From positions 1-64,000 of the forward strand of contig NZ_CH902581.1 in assembly GCF_000152805.1 (NCBI RefSeq): 64,000 nt of DNA, given 5' to 3'. Shown one piece after another: positions 9,061 to 15,500 of the stretch (its first letter is position 1; every line of letters starts with the position of its first letter). The notes below the pieces were generated by a model, which made no database searches, was not told the DNA's origin, and was given only the letters and a program-made list of their open reading frames with translations. The translations under genes were made by a program, and so were the position numbers. This DNA is from Maritimibacter alkaliphilus HTCC2654. GTDB lineage: Bacteria; Pseudomonadota; Alphaproteobacteria; Rhodobacterales; Rhodobacteraceae.

Positions 9061-9389
9061 AAGGTTTCTTGAGGAAATCCGCGGCAATCAAACCGGACAG
9101 TCCTTGGCTTCCGCGCTAGGAACACCGTGACCAATATCGCGGGCAGCGAAGAAACCGCGCTCTGAGGTGCCCCTAGTTTCCTAGACATCCGCTTCCACGA
9201 ATCAGGCCGTAGCCGGCCAAGCTGATCAACTCGGACAGGTGCAGGCACAGAGTTACCGCAAGATTTATCGCTCGATCCGGCACCGCGGCTTCGAGGTGCT
9301 CGCGCCTCTCCTGAAGGTCGCGTATTTTACTGGAAACTGAATGGCTGAAATCCCGCTTGGGCATGTTCTTGTTCGCATTTAGGCAAATT
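9061..9389. other. Gene-free stretch with possible insertion-sequence debris
   Basis: No gene with good coding character is seen. A plus-strand open stretch near 9245-9340 ends in YRSIRHRGFEVLAPLLKVAYFTGN and could be the tail of a decayed transposase. GGTGCCCCTAGTTTCCTAGA near 9158-9184 resembles the terminal bases of some IS3-type elements. Both identifications are weak. Confidence 0.25.
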
Positions 9390-10457
9390 CTAATTTGCTG
9401 TCCGCCACATTCGAAACTTTCCCTGCCCTGTTACCTCACGGACCAATCCCCTTTCTTCCATCCAGGTCAGGTTCCGCTGGACCGCCGCTCGGCTAGTGCC
9501 GGTCAGGGCCTCGGCCATCGGTGCGGAGAGGAGCGGCCATTCGGTCAGCACGGCACGCAAAGCCGGTGGAGTTTTGCCTGAGAGCGAGCTCATCTCTGCT
9601 TCTGTCCTCGCTGACCATGTCTCGATATAGTCCAAGTGCCGCATCGCGGTCAGGCAGGCAGTCTCCATCCCATCCAGCCAGCGAGCAAGACGCTCCGGTG
9701 GTAAGCCCGACGCGCGCAACCCCCCTGCCCCACCCATAGCTAGTGGTGCAAAGTTCGCTCCCTTTCCGTCGCTGGCCGTGATCCTTGCCGCGGTAACGGC
9801 TGCTTCGATCTGGTCGCCTTGTTGCCCGAGACCCGCCAAGCTCCAGAGGTGAAACCCCATGCAAGCCCGCGTGATCGGGTGTAGATGAACAGCTGATTTC
9901 ATCACCTCCAGCCATCCGCCCGCGCGCTCCTCTAGCCGCTCGGTGGCATCCTCGATGTTCTCGGGATCGCGGCGGTCCAGAAAGGCCGCCAGATCGACCA
10001 TTGGACCCGGACCACCCATCAGGCGGCGAACAGCCCAGCCAACTCTTGCCAAGGCATTCGGGTCATCCTGTGCGCCAGACAATCGCATTGATATCCAAAG
10101 AGCGAGGCGGTCAGAACTCACCCGATCCCCTGCAAGCCAGCTGAGGTCTGCCGCCTCGATCAGTGCCAGTCTGTGTCGCCAGCCATCCGGGCCACGCAGC
10201 AAGCGGTCATCCAGCGCACCCAGGCGTCCAGCCACCTTTGCCAGCCGCGCAGCCTGAGCCGCTTCCGCCTTTGCCCAGTCGTCGATGACAGCAATGTCGG
10301 ACGGTTCTGCCCGTGGCCCGGGCGGCAAATCATCCGGTTCTTCTTCGAGCGGCCCCGGCAGGAACCAGAGGTCGTCCTCGTGAGCCCCCACATCCCCCTC
10401 GGTGGTGATGAGGGGGTCGTCAAAATCATCAGGAAAAGTAGATGCTTGCGGCTTCAT
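9390..10457 (-). CDS. DUF1612 / RHE_PE00001-like DNA-binding protein
   Basis: 355 residues. The N-terminus is acidic (DDFDDPLITTEGD); the middle is helical with conserved-looking WGDRVSSDRLALWISMRLSG-type text; the last 60 residues form a helix-turn-helix (LLSAPMAEALTGTSRAAVQRNLTWMEERGLV). This arrangement matches proteins annotated RHE_PE00001 family / DUF1612 on rhizobial and rhodobacterial plasmids, whose function is not known to me. It is divergent from a serine recombinase, and a 26-base dyad adjoins its start codon, which suggests self-regulation. Confidence 0.75.
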   Translation of the reverse strand: MKPQASTFPDDFDDPLITTEGDVGAHEDDLWFLPGPLEEEPDDLPPGPRAEPSDIAVIDDWAKAEAAQAARLAKVAGRLGALDDRLLRGPDGWRHRLALIEAADLSWLAGDRVSSDRLALWISMRLSGAQDDPNALARVGWAVRRLMGGPGPMVDLAAFLDRRDPENIEDATERLEERAGGWLEVMKSAVHLHPITRACMGFHLWSLAGLGQQGDQIEAAVTAARITASDGKGANFAPLAMGGAGGLRASGLPPERLARWLDGMETACLTAMRHLDYIETWSARTEAEMSSLSGKTPPALRAVLTEWPLLSAPMAEALTGTSRAAVQRNLTWMEERGLVREVTGQGKFRMWRTAN

Positions 10458-10458
10458 A

Positions 10459-10484
10459 TGTGCAAAATATCTATATTATGCACA
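10459..10484. promoter_or_regulatory. 26-base dyad at the start of the DUF1612-like gene
   Basis: TGTGCA and TGCACA form the outer arms and AATAT and ATATT the inner arms of an almost perfect 26-base palindrome. It begins one base upstream of the leftward ATG at 10457, so a bound protein would block transcription start or translation. It may be the operator of the helix-turn-helix protein, or part of the recombinase site. Confidence 0.55.
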
Positions 10485-10683
10485 TTACCCAAGCGATTTT
10501 GTGGCAGTTGCCCGCGCTCTTTATATAGTACGGACGCGCGACTGTCGGCGGAACCTCTCAGATCGCGCTCAGTGCAAGAAAACCAAGGGATTGTGCACCA
10601 GCACGACAAGAGATCACTTGCTTGCATTCGTTTTCAAACGGTCGTTTATTGGCAATATATTAAATTGCAAACGGCCCAGTTTC
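10485..10683. other. Candidate recombination (res-like) site upstream of the serine recombinase
   Basis: AT-rich for this plasmid. It holds the dyad GCAAT-N7-ATTGC (10652-10668) and a repeated CAAACGG (10636 and 10669 areas). Serine resolvases usually act at dyad-rich sites next to their own gene, so this stretch is the likely substrate. No crossover dinucleotide can be assigned. Confidence 0.35.
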
Positions 10684-11565
10684 ATGCCCCTGATTGGCTA
10701 TGCGCGCGTCTCCACCGAGGATCAGACCCCCCTGCCCCAGTCTGAGGCACTGCAGTCTGCGGGATGCGCCGAGATCTTTGAAGAGCACGCCTCGGGCGGC
10801 AATCGCGCGCGGCCCGTGCTTGCACGTGTGCTAGAGCGGATTGGCAAGGGCGACACGCTGGTCGTCGTGCGGATCGACCGGCTTGCGCGGTCTTTGTCGC
10901 ACCTACTTGAGGTGATCGAAAGACTGGAGGGCAAGGGGGCGTTCTTCCGCTCGCTCCAGGACCCGATCGACACTGCCTCGCCCCAGGGCAAGTTCACGTT
11001 GCAGGTTCTGGGCGCTGCGGCTGAGTTCGAACGCGCTCTGATCCGCGAGCGTACCAAAGCCGGACTTGCCTCGGCACGCTCAAAGGGCCGCGTCGGCGGC
11101 AACCCAGGTCTTCGCGCCAAGGACCCTGAAGCGCTGCGCAAGGTGCGGCTGGCGCGACAGGACGGCTACATGGAGCGCTTGAACGAAACTGCGCAGGATT
11201 GGGTGCCCCATGTGCGCCGTTTGCGCCCCGATATGGCTTGGGAAGACGTCCTGCGGATCATCAATGGCCCCCTGCCCCATGATCGGCGCTGGACGCAAAG
11301 CCGCCTGCTCCGCGCCGTGAAGGCATACGTGGCGGACGGATTCCTGCCCGCTGAAGTGCTTGGACGCGCTGGACGTCGCGAAACCGACGATCGCCTGCCC
11401 GCGATTGTCGCCGCAATCAAAGGTGCTGACCCCGAGATCACCTTGCAGGCAATCTGCGACCGACTGGAATCCATGCGTGAGCGCACCCCTCGCGGTCGCA
11501 CCAGCTGGCAGCCTTCCTCAGTCAGAATGCTGCTGGAGCGGGCAGAGCGTCTCGGCCTTTTGTAG
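10684..11565 (+). CDS. Serine recombinase (resolvase/invertase family)
   Basis: 293 residues from the ATG of MPLIGYARVSTEDQ, where Ser10 is the nucleophile. The catalytic domain continues with VVRIDRLARSLSHLLEVIE and the E-helix region FTLQVLGAAAEFERALIRERTKAGL. The C-terminal 150 residues are longer than in Tn3 resolvases and include a helix-turn-helix near the end (TLQAICDRLESM...SWQPSSVRMLLERAERLGLL). Such enzymes resolve plasmid multimers or cointegrates. It lies between the DUF1612-like gene and repABC, consistent with plasmid maintenance. Confidence 0.85.
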   Translation: MPLIGYARVSTEDQTPLPQSEALQSAGCAEIFEEHASGGNRARPVLARVLERIGKGDTLVVVRIDRLARSLSHLLEVIERLEGKGAFFRSLQDPIDTASPQGKFTLQVLGAAAEFERALIRERTKAGLASARSKGRVGGNPGLRAKDPEALRKVRLARQDGYMERLNETAQDWVPHVRRLRPDMAWEDVLRIINGPLPHDRRWTQSRLLRAVKAYVADGFLPAEVLGRAGRRETDDRLPAIVAAIKGADPEITLQAICDRLESMRERTPRGRTSWQPSSVRMLLERAERLGLL

Positions 11566-11781
11566 GCCCTAAGGTCGGCAAACTACTCTTGTCGCGCAGC
11601 CAAAATCTTCCAGAATCATCGCCTCAATTGGACTAAGATCACCTAAATATCCAACAAAGCCTTGGGGTTAGTTGGCGCGAGCAGAAAATATCTCGAAGGA
11701 TACCAACCTCGCCAGATTCGGTCTTTATCGTAAGTAATCAATGCGTTAGACGGCACAGGCCCCACGCGGCCAAATTGGTGC

Positions 11782-11790
11782 TGTGGATAA
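11782..11790 (-). other. DnaA box
   Basis: TGTGGATAA, the complement of the consensus DnaA box TTATCCACA, without mismatch. It lies about 140 bases before repA in the AT-richer upstream region of the replication operon. Confidence 0.55.
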
Positions 11791-11846
11791 CTTTTCCACT
11801 ACATTTAGATTCTTCTTGCCGGACTCAGATGTTCGTGGCATTTCCA

Positions 11847-11889
11847 TTCTGACGGAAAAACGCGTCAGACGCGGCTTCGACCGTCAGAA
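11847..11889. promoter_or_regulatory. Nested dyads ahead of repA
   Basis: TTCTGACGG (11847-11855) is inverted as CCGTCAGAA (11881-11889), and between them is CGCGTC-A-GACGCG (11861-11873). All three contain the core GACG/CGTC. They lie 40-85 bases before the repA start, where RepA, helped by RepB, represses the operon in repABC plasmids. The operator role is inferred. Confidence 0.5.
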
Positions 11890-11930
11890 CGACAAAGAGC
11901 CTTAGCAAAGGCCATGAGAGGCGGCAGAAC

Positions 11931-13130
11931 ATGGATGATCGAAATACGGGCTACGCGCAAGGAATAGGCTCTTCCGACATCGGAGCATTCGCAGACAGTC
12001 TTGCTGAGTCGCTTGACCGGCAGATGAAAGTTGCGTTCGAGCCAGAAGAACGCAAGTCCTTGCGCCGCTTCAGCTCGACCGAGGTCGCCGAGTTGCTGCG
12101 CGTTAGTACGTCGAACCTGCGCAACCGCCACAAAGATGGCAGCTTCCCAGAAGTTCACACTGACGGTCGTGGTCATAGGTTCTACACAGCCGAAGAAGTT
12201 GACGACCTCCGCAACATTTTGGCGCGGACAGGCAAAAATGCTGACGCGTACAGACCTGGCCGCCGAGACGGCGACCGTCTTCAGGTCATTTCGGTCGTGA
12301 ATTTCAAAGGCGGCAGCTCGAAGACAACAGCGACGATCCATTTGGCACACAGGTATGCCCTTCGTGGCTACCGCGTGCTTGTGCTGGACCTCGACCCACA
12401 AGCCAGTTTGACGACATTTTTCGGCTTCCGGCCTGAGCTCGAATTTGCCGAAGGCGGCACAATCTACGACGCATTGAGATACGATGATCAAGTTCCGCTC
12501 TCGGAGGTCATCCAGAAAACATACTTCCACAAGCTCGACATGGTCCCGGCCGGCTTGATGTTGTCCGAGTACGAAACCGAAACAGCGAATGCCCTTGCGC
12601 GCAGGGTTCAGCCGATTTTCGCAGAGCGTCTTGCTCTGGCGCTAGAGGAAGTCGACTCAGACTATGACATCGTGCTGATCGATTGCCCTCCGCAGTTGGG
12701 CTTCCTGACATTGACAGCATTGGCAGCGTCCACGGGCTTACTCGTGACGGTCGTCCCCGGCATGCTCGACATCGCTTCGATGAGCCAGTTCCTCAAACTC
12801 GCTTCGGAAACGATCAAAGCCGTCGAAGAGGCGATTGGACGACATGTCACTTGGGACTTCGTAAAGTTCCTGATCACACGCTACGAGCCGTCGGACGGAC
12901 CACAAACGCAAATGGCCGGGTACCTGCGCTCAATCCTTGCGGGCCAAGTCATGACTGAACCGATGCTGAAGTCGACAGCCATTTCTGACGCCGGCATGAC
13001 TCAGCAAACCATCTATGAGGTAGACCCGAGCCAGCTCATTCGGAAGACCATTGATCGGGCTTTGACCAGCGTGAACAGCGTTGCCGATGAGCTGGAGCAG
13101 ACAATCCAAATGGCATGGGGGCGTCGCTGA
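11931..13130 (+). CDS. repA: Plasmid partition ATPase RepA (ParA family)
   Basis: 399 residues. An N-terminal helix-turn-helix region (FSSTEVAELLRVSTSNLRNRHKDG) is followed by the deviant Walker A motif FKGGSSKTT, Walker A' LDLDPQASLT and Walker B IVLIDCPPQLG. RepA is the nucleoid-gliding ATPase that, with RepB, segregates the plasmid, and it represses its own operon. First gene of repABC; its TGA overlaps the repB ATG. High confidence. Confidence 0.95.
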   Translation: MDDRNTGYAQGIGSSDIGAFADSLAESLDRQMKVAFEPEERKSLRRFSSTEVAELLRVSTSNLRNRHKDGSFPEVHTDGRGHRFYTAEEVDDLRNILARTGKNADAYRPGRRDGDRLQVISVVNFKGGSSKTTATIHLAHRYALRGYRVLVLDLDPQASLTTFFGFRPELEFAEGGTIYDALRYDDQVPLSEVIQKTYFHKLDMVPAGLMLSEYETETANALARRVQPIFAERLALALEEVDSDYDIVLIDCPPQLGFLTLTALAASTGLLVTVVPGMLDIASMSQFLKLASETIKAVEEAIGRHVTWDFVKFLITRYEPSDGPQTQMAGYLRSILAGQVMTEPMLKSTAISDAGMTQQTIYEVDPSQLIRKTIDRALTSVNSVADELEQTIQMAWGRR

Positions 13131-14098
13131 TGGCTCGAAATATCTTCAACCAGCCACCGAAAGACGAGAAAGAGTCGGCAGCCCCCTCCCCTGCCCCGGT
13201 CAAATCCTCGAAGCTACCTGGCTCGGTTGGCGGATTGCGGGATTCTCTCCGGGAAATCACTGCCAACTCAATCCGAGATATCGAACCCGACCGGATCGAT
13301 ATGGATGGTCTCCGGGATCGCCTGATCCTGGAAGATAGTAGCATTGAAGATCTCGCCGAAAGCATTCGCAAGCATGGTCAGCAAGTGCCGATCATGGTTC
13401 GCCCCTCTGACCAACCGGATCGATACCGCATCATCTACGGGCGTCGCAGACTTGCAGCCATTCGAAGAGTTGGTGGAACCGTCAAAGCGATCGTTCGAAC
13501 GCTCGATGATGATGCTTCTCTGATCGCGCAGGGTCAGGAAAACAACCTGCGGCTGGATCCGTCTTTCATTGAAAAATCTCTTTTTATCAAAGAGATGCAG
13601 GAGGCCGGTTACAAGCCTGGCGTCATTCAGGATGCCCTAGGCCTCACCCGGCAAGGTGTGTCGAACCATCGTGTAGTCATCGAGCAGCTGCCTGACGAAC
13701 TTGTCCGGCTTATCGGACCGGCTCATGGCGTAGGTCGACGGCAATGGGGTGATCTTGCTGCACTTTCAGAGAAGGCTCCGCTTGTCGACATTGCGCGTGA
13801 GACACTTGCCTCTCTGCCTGACACCACTCCAAGCTCGGACAAGTTTCAAGCCGTCTATGTTGCTTGCTCCAGCAAGGCGCGTGGCGCAGCCAACCAAAGC
13901 GTCCGTGGCCAAACGACCGTGGTAAAGGACAATAGTGGTAGCCCTGTCGGCACACTTTCAGTCGACGGCAAGTCGATCGCTATCAAGATCACCCGCAAGG
14001 ACAACCCGGAATTCGGCCAATGGCTCGAAGAGCGCGCGGAAACCACGCTGCGACAGCTTTTTGAACAATGGCAGAATGAGAGAGGCTCGGGGAGCTGA
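13130..14098 (+). CDS. repB: Plasmid partition protein RepB (ParB family)
   Basis: 322 residues starting at the ATG in the TGATG overlap with repA. A ParB/Srx-like N-terminal domain holds IEDLAESIRKHGQQVPIMVRPS and YRIIYGRRRLAAIRR (the CTP-binding GxRRxxA box), then GQENNLRLDPSFIEKSLFI, then a helix-turn-helix (GVIQDALGLTRQGVSNHRVVIEQL). RepB binds parS palindromes and loads onto DNA. The two 18-20-base palindromes in and after repC are its likely sites. High confidence. Confidence 0.94.
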   Translation: MARNIFNQPPKDEKESAAPSPAPVKSSKLPGSVGGLRDSLREITANSIRDIEPDRIDMDGLRDRLILEDSSIEDLAESIRKHGQQVPIMVRPSDQPDRYRIIYGRRRLAAIRRVGGTVKAIVRTLDDDASLIAQGQENNLRLDPSFIEKSLFIKEMQEAGYKPGVIQDALGLTRQGVSNHRVVIEQLPDELVRLIGPAHGVGRRQWGDLAALSEKAPLVDIARETLASLPDTTPSSDKFQAVYVACSSKARGAANQSVRGQTTVVKDNSGSPVGTLSVDGKSIAIKITRKDNPEFGQWLEERAETTLRQLFEQWQNERGSGS

Positions 14099-14147
14099 TC
14101 CCCGGTCATAACCAAAAACACGAGCAGAGGAGAAAGGCGAAGACCAA

Positions 14148-14201
14148 AAAGAAAAGAGCCCCCCAAGGTTTCCCCCGGAGAGCCCTCATCATCTGATTTG
14201 C
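14148..14201 (-). ncRNA. Antisense RNA between repB and repC (incompatibility RNA)
   Basis: A full leftward unit is visible. The promoter is TTGACC (14231-14236), a 17-base spacer, and TACATC (14208-14213). About 55 bases downstream is a strong terminator: a stem of about 14 pairs with several G-U pairs, closed by a GAAA tetraloop (complement of 14169-14172), followed by a T-rich run (about 14141-14154). Size, position and orientation match the counter-transcribed RNA of repABC plasmids, which pairs with the repC leader and limits RepC synthesis. The exact start is estimated from the -10 element. Confidence 0.75.
14154..14188 (-). terminator. Rho-independent terminator of the antisense RNA
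   Basis: Read leftward, AGGGCTCTCCGGGG pairs with CCTTGGGGGGCTCT across a GAAA loop, using G-U wobbles, then comes TTTTCTTTTT. Because of the wobbles it folds well only on the antisense strand; the rightward repC leader would have A-C mismatches at the same places. It is therefore a directional terminator. Confidence 0.75.
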
Positions 14202-14207
14202 ACCTGT

Positions 14208-14236
14208 GATGTAGCAATCTCCGACATACCGGTCAA
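14208..14236 (-). promoter_or_regulatory. Promoter of the antisense RNA
   Basis: Leftward -35 TTGACC and -10 TACATC separated by 17 bases, placed so that the start falls about 55 bases before the terminator at 14154-14188. Confidence 0.65.
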
Positions 14237-14338
14237 GAGTCACCGATTCGGTGGACGTCTTTTTGTTGCCTTTTCTCGCCAAAAACAGCGGGAAGAGCCG
14301 GGGAAGTTGTGGGCCGCAACGGTCGTCGTTCAACAAAC

Positions 14339-15394
14339 ATGGCATTCACAAAGCTTTCCGTTCAGACCTTTGGCGTCGGCAAGGGCACCCCCGCCACGTC
14401 AACACCTGAAACCGACATCTGGGCAGTCTTCCGCGCGCTCAGAGATACTCGCAGCCTGTTCGGTCTCCGTCCAGGACATGTTCAAACGCTCCAAGCGATG
14501 CTGAGCTTTCTCAAGCCTGGGCATGGAGACACAGTCTTCGCTTCCAACGACGAGATCTGCCGTCGAGTTGGCGGGATCGATGAACGAACCCTCCGTAGGC
14601 ACATCGATCGCTTTGTTGAACTCGGTTTCATGAAGCGCCACGACAGCCCAAATCGCAAGAGATACCGAGTGAAGTCCTCCGAAGGTCAGTCCATTAGCTA
14701 TGGCTTGTCGCTGGCTCCGTTGCTCGCGCGTGCCGGCGAACTACTTGCGACAGCCCAAGCGATGGAAAACGCTCGTCGGGATCGCGTGTTTTTGCGAAAG
14801 CAAATCCTAACCAAACTTGCTCAGATCGACGAAACTGACCCCGAGAACGAACTCACTCATCAGGTACGCCGAGTTCTTCGGAGGAAGCTCTCGATCGCGG
14901 AGTATCGTGCTTTGCTCGGCGAACTGGAGGCTCAATGCAAACAGATGTCCACCGCGGTGGACGCACCAGAAACAATGAAACTGCCCGCCAATGACGGGCA
15001 AACTGTCCGCCACCATTCTAAGTCTAAAAAAGAACAAAAAGATTTAGAAAGCGGGACCAACAGCGAAACACTTCCCCTGCAAACGCTCACAAGCGTTTGT
15101 GACCAGGCTACATCGTTCGCAACCAACACACTTAGGAACTGGCACGATGTCGAAAGCCACGCGAGAACGCTCGCTCCAATGATGGGAATCCACGAAAGCA
15201 CCTTCGAAAAGGCTGCTAGGAAGATAGGCTCTCAAAAAGCATCATGCGCCATCTTCATAATTCTCCAGATGAGCAATCGCATCCGAGACTTTGGAGCGTA
15301 TTTCCACAGCATCACGCTCGGTCGCAGAGAAACTGACTTCAACCCATCACTGTTGTTGGAGAGGCTTTCTCGTTCTGGGGCAGCAACTGGGTGA
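14339..15394 (+). CDS. repC: Replication initiator RepC
   Basis: 351 residues from the ATG of MAFTKLSVQTFGVGKG; a GTG 30 bases upstream is possible. A winged-helix region (EICRRVGGIDERTLRRHIDRFVELGFMKRHDSPNRKRYRV) is typical of RepC, and the C-terminal half carries TLAPMMGIHESTFEKAARKIG and ends with a helical domain. RepC binds an AT-rich origin inside its own gene; here the AT-rich stretch near 15010-15055 is the best candidate. Its synthesis is probably controlled by the antisense RNA in its leader. One parS-like palindrome lies within the gene and another overlaps its stop codon. Confidence 0.93.
   Translation: MAFTKLSVQTFGVGKGTPATSTPETDIWAVFRALRDTRSLFGLRPGHVQTLQAMLSFLKPGHGDTVFASNDEICRRVGGIDERTLRRHIDRFVELGFMKRHDSPNRKRYRVKSSEGQSISYGLSLAPLLARAGELLATAQAMENARRDRVFLRKQILTKLAQIDETDPENELTHQVRRVLRRKLSIAEYRALLGELEAQCKQMSTAVDAPETMKLPANDGQTVRHHSKSKKEQKDLESGTNSETLPLQTLTSVCDQATSFATNTLRNWHDVESHARTLAPMMGIHESTFEKAARKIGSQKASCAIFIILQMSNRIRDFGAYFHSITLGRRETDFNPSLLLERLSRSGAATG
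14945..14962. other. parS-like palindrome inside repC
   Basis: TGTCCACCGCGGTGGACG, a 16-base perfect palindrome (14946-14961) with a preceding A-T context shared with the second copy. It differs from the copy at 15394-15413 only at the outer right edge. Two such identical palindromes beside repB homologues indicate RepB centromere sites. It is translated as part of repC, so it also constrains the protein. Confidence 0.7.
15010..15055. other. AT-rich segment in repC, candidate replication origin
   Basis: The stretch around TCTAAGTCTAAAAAAGAAC and AAAAAGATTTAGAAAG is clearly richer in A and T than the rest of repC. In repABC plasmids the origin lies in such a segment of repC. Iterons cannot be recognised by eye. 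Confidence 0.4.
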
Positions 15395-15413
15395 TGTCCA
15401 CCGCGGTGGACAT
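15394..15413. other. parS-like palindrome overlapping the repC stop codon
   Basis: ATGTCCACCGCGGTGGACAT is a perfect 20-base palindrome. Its first base is the last base of the repC TGA. It matches the copy inside repC at 18 of 20 positions. Likely binding site of RepB, or of the large ParB-like protein encoded 90 bases downstream. Confidence 0.75.
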
Positions 15414-15416
15414 GTT

Positions 15417-15500
15417 GAGAGGGAGAGATGGGCTGTGAAAGGGGTGACGGGAAGTGAGATCGGAAGAGTGGCTTCCGGCGCCCGTCGTGGAGAAGATCTG
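15417..15500 (+). promoter_or_regulatory. Recurring GAGAG leader, copy A (ParB-like gene)
   Basis: Begins GAGAGGGAGAGATGGG, contains GGTGACGGG and ends AGAGTGGCTTCCGGCGCCCG then a GGAGA ribosome site 12 bases before the ATG. It aligns along its length with the leader of the DUF932 gene at 23078-23160 and shares the opening and layout with three others. Confidence 0.6.

Noticed and set aside
11865-12530. Leftward open frame over the repA start
   Set aside because: Shadow of repA; no ribosome site, and repA has all ParA motifs.
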